64,000 bases of DNA, from the NCBI RefSeq assembly GCF_009659535.1, contig NZ_VJZZ01000009.1:119793-183792 (forward strand), given 5' to 3'. Source of the stretch: Aggregicoccus sp. 17bor-14. GTDB lineage: Bacteria; Myxococcota; Myxococcia; Myxococcales; Myxococcaceae. Of the stretch, positions 52,903 to 61,316 are shown in pieces. Numbering within the stretch: position 1 is the first letter of the stretch; every line of letters begins with the position of its first letter. Made by a program: the position numbers and the translations under genes. Under the pieces are notes generated by a model. It was not told the DNA's origin. It searched no databases and saw only the letters and a program-made list of their open reading frames with translations.

Positions 52903-53849
52903 CGGGCGCTTCCCCCGGCCGCGGGCGCGAGCCCCTGCAGCTCCACGCACACCCAGCGGGCCATGGCGCGCTCGGCCCTCACGGCCACGGCGAGCGGGCG
53001 CGGCGGGCCCGGCGGCAGGGCCACCTCGCGCACCTGCTGTCCCTCGCGGCCGGGCGGCAGCGTCAGCGAGAGCAGGGGCGCTGCGCCCGAGGAGAGCGTG
53101 ACCTCGGTGTCGCTGATGCGCTCGGGGTCCACCTTGCGCGCCTGCTCCCAGATGATGCCCGCGCCCAGGCGGTAGGCGGGCGCGGCGGGCACCGGGTCGA
53201 ACTCGGCCACGAGGCGCGCGGCGCCCCCGGGCGGGTGCATCCAGAGGCAGTGGCGGGGCTGGTACGCCACCTCGTGCCACTCGGCCGCGACGCGCAGGTG
53301 GGGCGCGCCGGCGCAGCGGTGGGCCGCGCCGTCGAAGGGGCAGGGCAGGCGCGCGCCGTCGGGCCCCTCGAGGTAGACGCGCGCCGAGGCGAGCGCCGCG
53401 GTGGCATCGAAGCGGCGCGCCCGGTAGCGGCCGTTGGCGTAGGGCGTGAGCGTGAGCGGCCCGAAGTGCTCGGCGGGCGCGAGCGCGGTGCGGCCCGGGA
53501 GGAAGGCCTGCTCGAAGGCGCGCGCGTCCGAGCGCGGCAGCTCCGGCTGCCCCAGCACCCAGATGCGCGGGTGCGCATCCAGGTCGTCCGCGTCCGAGCC
53601 GAGGTAGCCCACCACGGGGAGCCCGGGCGGCGCGAAGAGGCGCGCGCGCTCGGTCCACCAGGGCCACAGGAGCACCACGTCCCCGGGGCGGGCCGCGCGT
53701 GACAGCGCCGCGGCGGCCGCGCGGTGGTCATCCTCGGAGGGCAGGCGCGAGGGGAGGGTGAGCTGGAAGAGCAGCGCCAGGAGCGCGGCGGCGACGAGCG
53801 CCGCGAGCTCCAGCAGGGGCAGCGCGCGCCGGAGGCTACGACTTGGCAA
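52899..53849 (-). CDS. Membrane-anchored hypothetical protein coupled to the glycosyltransferase
   Basis: 316 residues from TTG 53849: an N-terminal membrane segment (LPLLELAALVAAALLALLFQL) then a periplasmic domain (PGDVVLLWPWWTERARLF, PLTLTPYANGRYRARRFDA, CPFDGAAHRC, AYRLGAGIIWEQ, a last jelly-roll-like part). The same frame extends upstream inside carG and is not used. Start is uncertain. Similar proteins sit beside GT39 enzymes in other genomes by my recollection only. Function unknown. Confidence 0.65.
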   Translation of the reverse strand: MPSRSLRRALPLLELAALVAAALLALLFQLTLPSRLPSEDDHRAAAAALSRAARPGDVVLLWPWWTERARLFAPPGLPVVGYLGSDADDLDAHPRIWVLGQPELPRSDARAFEQAFLPGRTALAPAEHFGPLTLTPYANGRYRARRFDATAALASARVYLEGPDGARLPCPFDGAAHRCAGAPHLRVAAEWHEVAYQPRHCLWMHPPGGAARLVAEFDPVPAAPAYRLGAGIIWEQARKVDPERISDTEVTLSSGAAPLLSLTLPPGREGQQVREVALPPGPPRPLAVAVRAERAMARWVCVELQGLAPAAGGSAR

Positions 53850-54348
53850 GGCGGATCTTCTGCTCGCTCTTGTCGCGGCAGAAGGTGCAGAAGATGGGCT
53901 CACCCTGGGGGAAGGAGGGGGTCCAGGGCAGGTACATCGAGCAGCGCGGGTCCAGGCAGTGGTGCAGCTCCCAGAGGTGCCCCAGCTGGTGCAGGGCGTG
54001 GCGCGCCACCGGCTTGAAGCCCGCCTCCAGGTCCTTGTGCGGGTGCGTGGAGATGATCGCCCGGTCCTTGCCGTACACCGCGAAGCCGTGCGTGGGCGCG
54101 GTGCCACTGGGCAGCTGCCGGTCCTTGAGCCGGCGCGCCGTGAGGTAGAGCAGCTTGTCGTCCTGGTAGGCGCGCACGCTCTCCACCTTCGCGAGCAGCT
54201 GCTCGGCGTCGAGGGGCTCGGAGAGGCCGGCGGGCACGCTCACGCTGCCCGAGTGCTCACAGCCCACGCCGAAGGCCGTGTAGAGCGTCTGGCAGAAGCG
54301 GGCGAGCTGCTTGTCGTCGAAGGGGTCCAGCGTCACGACGCGAATCAC
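53836..54348 (-). CDS. carG: CarG: zinc-binding, archaemetzincin-like protein, catalytic Glu replaced
   Basis: 170 residues. Archaemetzincin signature with C-x4-C-x-M and CxxC (HHCLDPRCSMY, FCTFC), but the protease motif HExxHxxGxxHC reads HQLGHLWELHHC: Glu is Gln and the Gly is Glu. Myxococcus xanthus CarG is a zinc protein without protease activity that works with CarD; this and its place after carD make the call firm. Start GTG 54348 with GAGGTGA 8 bases upstream. It follows carD by 56 bases. Confidence 0.9.
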   Translation of the reverse strand: MIRVVTLDPFDDKQLARFCQTLYTAFGVGCEHSGSVSVPAGLSEPLDAEQLLAKVESVRAYQDDKLLYLTARRLKDRQLPSGTAPTHGFAVYGKDRAIISTHPHKDLEAGFKPVARHALHQLGHLWELHHCLDPRCSMYLPWTPSFPQGEPIFCTFCRDKSEQKIRLAKS

Positions 54349-54404
54349 GGGGCGTCACCTCGGGAAGGACTCGTGGGAGGACTCGGGGGCACGCGGCCGC
54401 GCCG

Positions 54405-55388
54405 TCAGCTCTTCTTCTTCGCGGCCTTGGCGGCGGGCTTCGCGGCCTCGGCCGTCTTGGCCTTGGGCGGACGGCCGCGCTTCTTGGGCGCGGCGTCCTC
54501 GTCGGCGGGCTCCGCCTTGGCCTTGGGCGGGCGGCCGGGCTTCTTCGCGGCCACCGGGGGCGCGTCCTCGGCGGGCTTGGCCTTGGGCGGGCGCCCGCGC
54601 TTCTTGGGCGCCTCGGCCTCGGCCGTCTTGGCCTTGGGGGGACGGCCGCGCTTCTTGGGGGCCTCGTCCTCGGCCGCGGCCTCGTCGCCGCCCTCGGCCT
54701 CCTCGCCCTCGCCCTCCTGCTCCTCCTCCTCGGCGGGAGCGGGCTCCTCGTCCGAGGGCAGGTCCAGGTCGCCGTCCAGGCCGAGCAGGTCCGAGTCCAG
54801 CTCGAGGTCGTCGTCTCCGCCGCCGCCCTTGAGCTTGAACTCCTCGGCGGTGCGCTTGGGGCGCTCGCGGCCGGGCGGGAAGAGCACGAGGTCGATGGCG
54901 TCCTCGGCGTTGCACTCGGAGGTGCTCAATGCCGCGGCGACCTCGCTCACCAGCAGGTGGCGGGCGCTGTCGTAGAGCTCGCGCTCCTTCGTGGGCAGGG
55001 GGCGCAGCTCGCTGAGCACCTGCAGTCCCTTCACGACCTCGGCGAGCCCGAGGATGCCGCCCTGGGTCATGCGGTCCTGGTTGGTGCGCGCGCGCAGCTT
55101 CCAGTCCAGGTCCGCCTTGTCGCTGTCGGAGCGCAGGAAGGAGAAGAGCCGCTCGACCTCCTGGGGGCCGGCCACCTTGCGCACGCCGATGCTGGCCACC
55201 TTCGACTCGGGGACCATCACGACCGCACCGTCCTCCTCGCGTTTGAGGATGACGAGCGTGAGGCGCTGACCTGCCACCTCTTTCACGTCGACGGCGGTGA
55301 CGCGGCACACCCCCTGCTTCGGGTACACCACGCGGTCACCGACCGCGAGCTGGAGTGACGCTGGCGCTGGCGCGGAGCCTTCTGGCAT
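54405..55388 (-). CDS. carD: CarD: global regulator with HMGA-like tail
   Basis: 327 residues. Residues 10-175 form the CarD/CdnL RNA-polymerase-binding domain (LAVGDRVVYPKQGVCRVTAVDVKEVAG, EDGAVVMVPESKVASIGVRKV), which in M. xanthus binds RNA polymerase beta and CarG. From about 215 an acidic stretch (EEPAPAEEEEQEGEGEEAEGGD) precedes four AT-hooks (RGRPPKAK three times, PGRPPKAK once). ATG 55388 (GAGGGGGA upstream) gives the typical MPEGS start. Regulates light response and development in M. xanthus. Confidence 0.96.
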   Translation of the reverse strand: MPEGSAPAPASLQLAVGDRVVYPKQGVCRVTAVDVKEVAGQRLTLVILKREEDGAVVMVPESKVASIGVRKVAGPQEVERLFSFLRSDSDKADLDWKLRARTNQDRMTQGGILGLAEVVKGLQVLSELRPLPTKERELYDSARHLLVSEVAAALSTSECNAEDAIDLVLFPPGRERPKRTAEEFKLKGGGGDDDLELDSDLLGLDGDLDLPSDEEPAPAEEEEQEGEGEEAEGGDEAAAEDEAPKKRGRPPKAKTAEAEAPKKRGRPPKAKPAEDAPPVAAKKPGRPPKAKAEPADEDAAPKKRGRPPKAKTAEAAKPAAKAAKKKS

Positions 55389-55453
55389 GTCCCCCTCGGG
55401 TGCAGGAAGAAGAGGGAGGGTCGTAGCACCATCACCCACCCGGTGCCACGAAC

Positions 55454-55642
55454 TTAGCGCTGGGCGAGGGCCGCGGCACGCTGGACACGCAACAGTGTCC
55501 CGAGCACCTCACGCTGGCGGGCATCCACCGCGGCGCGGGCCCGGGCCTCCTGGGGCGGCCCGTCTCCCAGGCGTCCGTCGAGGCGCAGGCTCCCCAGCCC
55601 TGCCGTCACTCCCAGCGCTGCCACCAGCATCAGTGCCTTCAT
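55454..55642 (-). CDS. Small secreted or membrane peptide (62 aa)
   Basis: 62 residues: hydrophobic start MKALMLVAALGVTAGLGSL (signal or anchor) and a basic/polar tail (RARAAVDARQREVLGTLLRVQRAA). Clear ribosome-binding site GGGAGG before ATG 55642. No homologues recognised. It lies 65 bases upstream of carD on the same strand, so it may be co-transcribed with carD. Confidence 0.55.
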   Translation of the reverse strand: MKALMLVAALGVTAGLGSLRLDGRLGDGPPQEARARAAVDARQREVLGTLLRVQRAAALAQR

Positions 55643-55892
55643 CCGTGCGTCCCTCCCGGGCCTGCCGAGCGTGCTCGCCCTGCGGACGGCCGTGCGGGCA
55701 CGGCCTGCGCGGGGGCGGCGTTGGGCGCAGAGGGTAGGGGGCGGGCGGGCGCGGGCAACTTTTCGACTACAGGACGCCTGTGGCCTGTAGCGCGGGGCCC
55801 CCGCGCGCCGCGGCCTTCCGCACCCGGGCAGCGAGGCGTATCTTCCGCGCCGCCGCAGGTTGATTTTTCTGTCAATCAAGGAGCTCCAAGCC

Positions 55893-57698
55893 ATGGCCGC
55901 AGTGCTCGAGACGAAACACCCCGCGCAGGTGCCCGCGGGGGGCGCCTTCCTCTTCGAGGAGGTGGGCAGCGTGCGCATCACGACGCCCGAGGCCTTCACC
56001 GAGGAGCAGCGGCTCTACCTCAAGACCGCGCTGCAGTTCAGCCGCGAGCAGGTGCTCGCGCAGTCCGAGGCCATCGAGCGCAAGGAGCCGGGCGTGCTGC
56101 GCGAGCTGCTGCGGCGCGCGGGCGAGCTGGGCCTCTTGATGATCGACATCCCCGAGGCGCACGGGGGCCTGGGGCTGGACAAGACCACGAGCCTCATCCT
56201 CGCCGAGTCGATGAGCCTGCACGGCAGCTGGAGCGTGACCTTCGGGGCGCACACCGGCATCGGGTCGCTGCCCATCGTGTGGTTCGGCTCCGAGGCGCAG
56301 AAGGCGAAGTACCTGCCGAAGCTCGCCACCGCGGAGCTGGTGGCGGCGTACGCGCTGACCGAGCAGGGCAGCGGCTCGGACGCGCTGGGCGCGAAGACCA
56401 AGGCCGTGCTCAGCCCGGACGGCAAGGAGTGGATCCTCAACGGCAGCAAGCTCTACATCACCAACGCGGCCTTCGCGGACGTGTTCGTGGTGTTCGCGAA
56501 GGTGGACGGCGACAAGTTCACCGGCTTCATCGTGGAGAAGGGTGCGCCGGGCTTCAGCGTGGGGCCCGAGGAGCACAAGATGGGCATCCGCGGCTCCAGC
56601 ACCTGCCCGCTCTACTTCGAGGACGCGCGCATCCCGCGCGAGAACCTGCTGGGCGAGGTGGGCAAGGGGCACAAGATCGCCTTCAACATCCTCAACTACG
56701 GGCGCCTCAAGCTGGGCGCGGGCGTGCTGGGGAGCATGAAGCTGCAGCTGGCGAGCGCGCTCGCGTTCGCGCAGGAGCGCAAGCAGTTCGGCACGCCCAT
56801 CGCGCAGTTCCCGCTCACCCGCGAGAAGTTCGCGCGCATGGCGGGGCTCATCTACGCGGTGGAGAGCATGACCTACCGCACCGGCGGCCTGGTGGACGCG
56901 CGGCTCGCGGGCGAGGACAAGGCGGCCGCGGACTACGACGCGAAGCTCATCGCCTCCATCGAGGAGTACGCGATCGAGAGCTCCATCATGAAGGTGTTCG
57001 GCTCCGAGGCGCTGGGGCAGCTCGTGGACGACGCGGTGCAGGTGCACGGCGGCGCGGGCTACATCGAGGAGTACCCGGTGGAGCGCGCGTACCGCGACGC
57101 GCGCATCAACCGCATCTTCGAGGGCACCAACGAGATCAACCGCATGCTCATCGCCGGCATGCTGCTCAAGCGCACCCTCAAGGGCAGCCTGCCCCTGTTC
57201 CAGGTGGCGCAGCAGCTCGACGAGGCGCTCGCGAAGGGCAGCGTGCCCGCGCCTGCGGCCGGGGACGCGCTCGCGGCGGAAGCGCACGCGGCCGAGTGCA
57301 CGAAGCGGCTCGCCATCTACGCGCTGAAGGTCGCCGCCGAGCGCTTCGGCCCCGAGCTGGAGAAGCACCAGGAGGTGCTCGCCGCGGTGGCCGACGTGGT
57401 GATGGACGCGTTCGCACTGGACTCCATGGTCACCCGCACGCGCCAGGCCGCGAGCGAGGGGAAGCTGGACCCGGTGCGCGTGGCGCTGGTGCAGGCCTTC
57501 GCCACCGAGGCGAGCGCGCGCAGCTACGAGCGCACCAAGCGCGCCCTGTGCGCGAGCAGCGAGGGCGCGGCGCTCGAGGGGCACCTGAAGGCCATCGCGC
57601 CGCTCTACCGCTTCGTGCCGCGCGACCCGGTGGCGCTGCGCGAGACCGTGGTGGCGGCGCTGGAGAAGAGCGGGGGCTATCCCTTCGAGCAGGCCTAG
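55893..57698 (+). CDS. Acyl-CoA dehydrogenase (long, ~600 residues)
   Basis: 601 residues: N-terminal helical domain, beta domain with YALTEQGSGSDALGAKTKA and MGIRGSSTCPLYFEDARIP, catalytic C-terminal helices with QFGTPIAQFPLTREKFARMAGL and VHGGAGYIEEYPVERAYRDARINRIFEGTNEINR, and an extra C-terminal region of ~170 residues like that of very-long-chain (ACADVL/ACAD9) types. Glu of YIEEYPVER is the likely catalytic base. AAGGAG 9 bases before ATG 55893. Beta-oxidation of long acyl chains is likely. Confidence 0.94.
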   Translation: MAAVLETKHPAQVPAGGAFLFEEVGSVRITTPEAFTEEQRLYLKTALQFSREQVLAQSEAIERKEPGVLRELLRRAGELGLLMIDIPEAHGGLGLDKTTSLILAESMSLHGSWSVTFGAHTGIGSLPIVWFGSEAQKAKYLPKLATAELVAAYALTEQGSGSDALGAKTKAVLSPDGKEWILNGSKLYITNAAFADVFVVFAKVDGDKFTGFIVEKGAPGFSVGPEEHKMGIRGSSTCPLYFEDARIPRENLLGEVGKGHKIAFNILNYGRLKLGAGVLGSMKLQLASALAFAQERKQFGTPIAQFPLTREKFARMAGLIYAVESMTYRTGGLVDARLAGEDKAAADYDAKLIASIEEYAIESSIMKVFGSEALGQLVDDAVQVHGGAGYIEEYPVERAYRDARINRIFEGTNEINRMLIAGMLLKRTLKGSLPLFQVAQQLDEALAKGSVPAPAAGDALAAEAHAAECTKRLAIYALKVAAERFGPELEKHQEVLAAVADVVMDAFALDSMVTRTRQAASEGKLDPVRVALVQAFATEASARSYERTKRALCASSEGAALEGHLKAIAPLYRFVPRDPVALRETVVAALEKSGGYPFEQA

Positions 57699-57820
57699 AA
57701 GCGCAGAGGGGCTTTGACGCGGGCGCTGCCGGTGCGGAAGATGGCTGCTTTTGCCGGCCGCACCTGCAGCACACCCCCTTCACGGGCCGCAGCCTCGCTG
57801 CGCTCGAGTGGAAGAGCCCC

Positions 57821-58633
57821 ATGCACCTTCTGCCCCGCCGCGCTGCGGCTGTCCTCCTCCGCATCGCCGCCGTGGTCGCCCTCGGCGGTTGCGGCAATCC
57901 CATCGACGCTGCGCTCGAGGGCGTCTGGACGGGCGTCGACGGACTGACCATCGAGTTCGACGGGAACCAGGCCGTCGTGACCGACTTCGGTAGCTCGACG
58001 CTCGGGACCAATCGCGGAGTGCTCGATATTGGCGATGCCTATATCGAGGACATCGCGTGCGAGGACTCCGGCTGCGAGGGGCAGATCGTGAGCCCGCAGC
58101 TCGTGAACGGCACCCTCGTGAGCTACAGCCGCGTGAACGTGATCATCGAAGCGGCCGGGACGCTCATCACGCTGCGCAGCCAGGCGCTGCCGGGCTCGAC
58201 GGCGCAGTTCACGAAGGCCGGCGGCGGCGACGCGGGAGGGGGCGGCGGCTCGACGCTGCAGCAGACGGCGGCGTGCTCGCAGTGGTGGTCCGCGGTGAAG
58301 GCGGGCGGGCCGTGGAAGGTGACGGAGGTCAGCAACGGCGGCAGCTCCGGCGCGCCGTCGAAGACGGTGACGCTCACCTTCTCGGGCACGGACCACTACA
58401 CCATCACCAACCCGGACGCCGTCGGCGAGGCCCCGGCCAGTGGGAGCACGGGCACCTTCGGCGACGTCATCTTCACCGACAACTTCTCGGGCTACTGCCG
58501 CTTCGCCTTCTGGAGCCAGGGGCAGAACCAGGTGCGCGTCTGGTTCATGCGCTCGCTCTCCAGCGGGCGGCTGGAGGTCGGGCTCGATACCAGTGCGGGC
58601 TCGCCGGCGCGCTGGGTGATGCAGGGGAGCTGA
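57821..58633 (+). CDS. Putative lipoprotein of unknown function
   Basis: 270 residues with lipobox ALGGC (Cys 25), two beta-rich halves separated by a Gly-rich linker (GGGDAGGGGGS). The first half (LEGVWTGVDGLTIEFDGNQAVVTDFG) resembles lipocalin-like sequence-repeat proteins of myxobacterial genomes; the second has WWSAVKAGGPWKVTEVSNGG. No identified function. ATG 57821, without a strong ribosome-binding site. The preceding ORF frame is a shadow of the acyl-CoA dehydrogenase gene. Confidence 0.75.
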   Translation: MHLLPRRAAAVLLRIAAVVALGGCGNPIDAALEGVWTGVDGLTIEFDGNQAVVTDFGSSTLGTNRGVLDIGDAYIEDIACEDSGCEGQIVSPQLVNGTLVSYSRVNVIIEAAGTLITLRSQALPGSTAQFTKAGGGDAGGGGGSTLQQTAACSQWWSAVKAGGPWKVTEVSNGGSSGAPSKTVTLTFSGTDHYTITNPDAVGEAPASGSTGTFGDVIFTDNFSGYCRFAFWSQGQNQVRVWFMRSLSSGRLEVGLDTSAGSPARWVMQGS

Positions 58634-58698
58634 AGTCGGGTGTCGCTGCACCCGCCCCCGTCTCGGGCAGGGTGGTGCGCGGCCTCGCGTGAGACACC

Positions 58699-59241
58699 AT
58701 GACCCCCGTCCATCTTCCCTCCGAACCTTCCCCGTGGATCGTGCGCTTCGCCCATCTGGTCCGCGCGGGAGGCCGCGTGCTGGACGTGGCGGCGGGCGAG
58801 GGCCGGCACGCGGCGTTCTTCCTCTCGCGCGGGCATGCGGTGACGGCGGTGGACCGCACCACGGACGCGCTCGAGCGGCTGAAGCGGTGCGACGTGCGCC
58901 GGCTCGACCTCGAGGACGGCGCACCCTGGTCGCTGGGCGGCGGCTGGGATGCGATCGTGGTGACGAACTACCTCCACCGCCCGCTGCTGCCTGCGCTTCC
59001 CGGCGCGCTCGCTCCCGGCGGCGTGCTCCTGTACGAGACGTTCGCGCAGGGCCACGAGCGCTACGGCCGCCCGAGCCGCCCCGAGTTCCTGCTGCGCCCC
59101 GGGGAGCTGCTCGAGGCCTTCGTTCCGCCCCTCACGCCCGTGGCCTACGAGCACGGGCTGCTGCTGCGCGCGCGGCCCTGCGTCATCCAGCGCCTGGTGG
59201 CCGTCGCCGGTAGCGCGGACCCGCTGCCGCTCGAGAGCTGA
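58699..59241 (+). CDS. Class I SAM-dependent methyltransferase (TehB-like)
   Basis: 180 residues. Motif I GGRVLDVAAGEGRHAAFFLSRGHAVTAVDRTTDAL, then DAIVVTNYLHRPLLPALPGALAPGGVLLYETFAQGHERYGRPSRPEFLLRPGELLEAF. Resembles short TehB/tellurite-resistance-type enzymes. ATG 58699. Substrate unknown. 65 bases after the lipoprotein gene. Confidence 0.85.
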   Translation: MTPVHLPSEPSPWIVRFAHLVRAGGRVLDVAAGEGRHAAFFLSRGHAVTAVDRTTDALERLKRCDVRRLDLEDGAPWSLGGGWDAIVVTNYLHRPLLPALPGALAPGGVLLYETFAQGHERYGRPSRPEFLLRPGELLEAFVPPLTPVAYEHGLLLRARPCVIQRLVAVAGSADPLPLES

Positions 59242-59426
59242 GCGGTCGCCCCACGCGGGAGGGTAGCCCCTCGCGGCCCGAGTGGCCGGGCACCCGGCCG
59301 GACTGCGGCAGACCACCCGTGGCTCGTCCGGCAGTCCGCCGCAGGGAGCGCTCGGACTTCAGTCCAGGCTGCCGATGCGCCACGACCGCTGGCACGCTGG
59401 CGCCGAGTGTGCCCGGGAGGCGAGCG

Positions 59427-59819
59427 ATGAAGACCGGTGGTTGTGCCTGTGGTGCAGTCCGCTACGAGGTCAGCCTCGCGCTGACCTCCGTCACCTTCTG
59501 CCACTGCTCGAAGTGCCGCCGCTGGCACGGCCACGTGGGGGCCTGGGCAGCGGTGGACCGCCCCGGCTTCCGGCTCGTCGAGCAGCGCGGGCTCAGGTGG
59601 TGGGCGGCGTCTCCCACGGTGCGCAAGGGCTTCTGCGGCGAGTGCGGCTCGAGCCTGCTGTGGGACGAGGACGGCGCCTCCAAGATGTCCATCTGTGCGG
59701 GCTCCTTCGACGCGCCGAGCGGTCTCACGCCCAAGGCGCACATCTACCTGGGCAGCAAGGGCGACTACTACGAGGTGCCCGACGACGGCCTCCTGCGGCG
59801 CGAGGAGTTCACGCGCTGA
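59427..59819 (+). CDS. GFA/CENP-V family zinc protein
   Basis: 130 residues of the GFA/CENP-V family (glutathione-dependent formaldehyde-activating fold). All zinc Cys sites are visible: GGCACGAVRYE, CHCSKCRRWHG and CGECGSSLLW. Start ATG 59427 is preceded by GGGAGG; a frame start at 59319 is not needed. Function in bacteria is usually unclear. Confidence 0.88.
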   Translation: MKTGGCACGAVRYEVSLALTSVTFCHCSKCRRWHGHVGAWAAVDRPGFRLVEQRGLRWWAASPTVRKGFCGECGSSLLWDEDGASKMSICAGSFDAPSGLTPKAHIYLGSKGDYYEVPDDGLLRREEFTR

Positions 59820-59822
59820 GGC

Positions 59823-60599
59823 TCAGGGCATCCGGCTGACCGCGTCCATGCCGAAGCTCACCCGCGCGCGCCAGGGCGCAGGGGGCAGGGCGCTGAGCGC
59901 GAGCAGCTGCTCGAGCCGCTCGGCGATGTCGAGGCGCAGCTTGCCGAACTGCACGCCGAAGCCGGGGGCGAGCGCGGGCGTGCGGTCGGTCTGCGTGCTG
60001 GTGGTCCACACCACCTCGCCGTGCAGCGGCAGCTGCCCCAGCGACATGCTCATCTCGAGCAGGAAGGGGGTGCCCACGCGCACGCTGCGCGGCAGGGCGG
60101 GCGCCTCCACCTCGAGCCCGAGCCCGCCGCGCGAGATGTCGCGCACGAGGAAGGCAGGGGAGAAGGGGGCGTCCTCCGTGGCGCGCAGGTTGAGCGGGAT
60201 GCGCGGAAAGCGGCGCATCTTCTCGTGCTCGTGCGTGTCGAAGATGCGCTGCAGCACGGCATCCAGCCCTGCGCGGTCGCCGCCCGCGTCGTAGCGCACG
60301 GTGAGCAGGCGCCGGCCGCTGGGCTGCACCGCCACCTGCACCACCTCGCCCAGCACCTCCACCGGCGCCTCGACGCCCGAGGCGTGCAGCTCGAAGACGA
60401 AGCGCGTGCCCACGCCCACGTCCTTCTGCGTCTCCAGCGCGACCACGCCCTGGCCCACGCTGCGCGTGAACTCCCCCAGCAGCGCCGCGGGCGACTTGTA
60501 CGAGACCTTCAGCCGCACGGTCGGCGTTCCCGGCGGGGCCTTGGGGGCGGGGGTCTTCACGTAGGCAGGAACATTGCGCGCCGCCTGCAAACTTTTCAA
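59823..60599 (-). CDS. Two-domain PilZ protein (c-di-GMP binding)
   Basis: Up to 258 residues. N-terminal half (about 25-105) looks like the myxobacterial PilZ-like repeat domain, with a Gly-Val-Gly turn GVGTRFVFELHASGVEAPVEVLGEVV. C-terminal PilZ has RRFPR (RxxxR) and DISRGG (DxSxxG), both intact. The start is unsure: TTG 60599 has no clear ribosome-binding site; GTG 60560 (245 residues) is an alternative. Convergent with the GFA gene. Confidence 0.8.
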   Translation of the reverse strand: MKSLQAARNVPAYVKTPAPKAPPGTPTVRLKVSYKSPAALLGEFTRSVGQGVVALETQKDVGVGTRFVFELHASGVEAPVEVLGEVVQVAVQPSGRRLLTVRYDAGGDRAGLDAVLQRIFDTHEHEKMRRFPRIPLNLRATEDAPFSPAFLVRDISRGGLGLEVEAPALPRSVRVGTPFLLEMSMSLGQLPLHGEVVWTTSTQTDRTPALAPGFGVQFGKLRLDIAERLEQLLALSALPPAPWRARVSFGMDAVSRMP

Positions 60600-60657
60600 G
60601 GCCGGTTACCCGGGAACCCACGGCGAGTGTCGGGTCGTTGCGGATGCCCTGGGGCAA

Positions 60658-60699
60658 CCCCGCGCGGGGGCTCGGAATTCGCCCCGCGCGGGGGCTCGG
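60658..60699. repeat. Direct repeat with internal palindromes upstream of the mraZ promoter
   Basis: CCCCGCGCGGGGGCTCGG occurs at 60658-60675 and again at 60682-60699 (period 24, no mismatch). Each copy contains the palindrome CCCCGCGCGGGG. Could be a protein-binding site pair or a transcription terminator region between the PilZ gene and the dcw cluster. Confidence 0.8.
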
Positions 60700-60739
60700 C
60701 GCCCGCACGGCGCGTGCTGTTTCGGGCTGTTGCGCTTTC

Positions 60740-60768
60740 TTGACCGGGTAGGAGGCGGGGGGTAGCTT
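60740..60768 (+). promoter_or_regulatory. Candidate sigma-A-type promoter of mraZ and the dcw cluster
   Basis: -35 TTGACC (60740-60745), 17-base spacer, -10 TAGCTT (60763-60768). Start of RNA would be near 60775, just upstream of the MraZ-type repeats, which would then lie in the leader. Confidence 0.6.
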
Positions 60769-60780
60769 CGCGCGGCCAAG

Positions 60781-60815
60781 TGGCAAGGAGTGGGAAGCAG
60801 TGGCGCAAAGTGCCC
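60781..60815 (+). promoter_or_regulatory. MraZ operator: four direct repeats with 10-base period
   Basis: TGGCA (60781), TGGGA (60791), TGGCG (60801) and TGCCC (60811), each followed by 5 bases. MraZ is known to bind direct repeats of TGGGN spaced by 5 bases upstream of its own gene. The last repeat is degenerate. Position just after the putative promoter fits repression by roadblock. Confidence 0.7.
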
Positions 60816-60843
60816 TGCGCGCGCGAAAAGGTGGCAGGTCCCC

Positions 60844-61293
60844 GTGTTCCGAGGCGTCTATGAGCACCAGATCGACGCAAAGGGCCGCACGAGCCTGCCG
60901 GCCAAGCTGCGCGACACGCTCACCGGCGCCTACGACGAGCGGCTCATCATCACGACCGCGCTGGACCCCTGCCTGCACGCCTATCCGGTGCGCGAGTGGG
61001 AGGCGCTCGAGACGGCGCTCGCCAAGCGCAACCCCATGGAGCCGGGGGTCAAGACGCTGATGCGCCTCTACGTGGCCAGCGCCCAGGAGTGCCCGCTGGA
61101 CAAGCTGGGGCGCGTGCTCATCCCGCCCTCGCTGCGCGCGCACGCGGGGCTGGAGAAGGACCTGGTGTGGGCGGGGATGGTGAAGGTGATCGAGGTGTGG
61201 AGCGTGACGGGCTGGGCGAAGGCGCAGGCGGACGCGCGCAACGAGGTGGAGAGCGCGGACGTGATGCGGGTGCTCACGGAGCTTCGGCAGTAA
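60844..61293 (+). CDS. mraZ: MraZ, transcriptional regulator of the dcw cluster
   Basis: 149 residues, first gene of the cluster. Two AbrB-like halves with the DxxxR motifs ([23 protein letters not shown] and [22 protein letters not shown]). GTG 60844 gives the family's MF start; the frame is open upstream to 60790 but no homology is found there. Autorepressor of its operon in E. coli; its binding repeats are visible immediately upstream. Confidence 0.93.
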   Translation: MFRGVYEHQIDAKGRTSLPAKLRDTLTGAYDERLIITTALDPCLHAYPVREWEALETALAKRNPMEPGVKTLMRLYVASAQECPLDKLGRVLIPPSLRAHAGLEKDLVWAGMVKVIEVWSVTGWAKAQADARNEVESADVMRVLTELRQ

Positions 61294-61316
61294 GCGGATT
61301 CACGGGGAGGGTCATC

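Noticed and set aside
59145-59741. Minus-strand 198-residue frame opposite the methyltransferase and GFA genes
   Set aside because: No motif; both sense genes have clear families.
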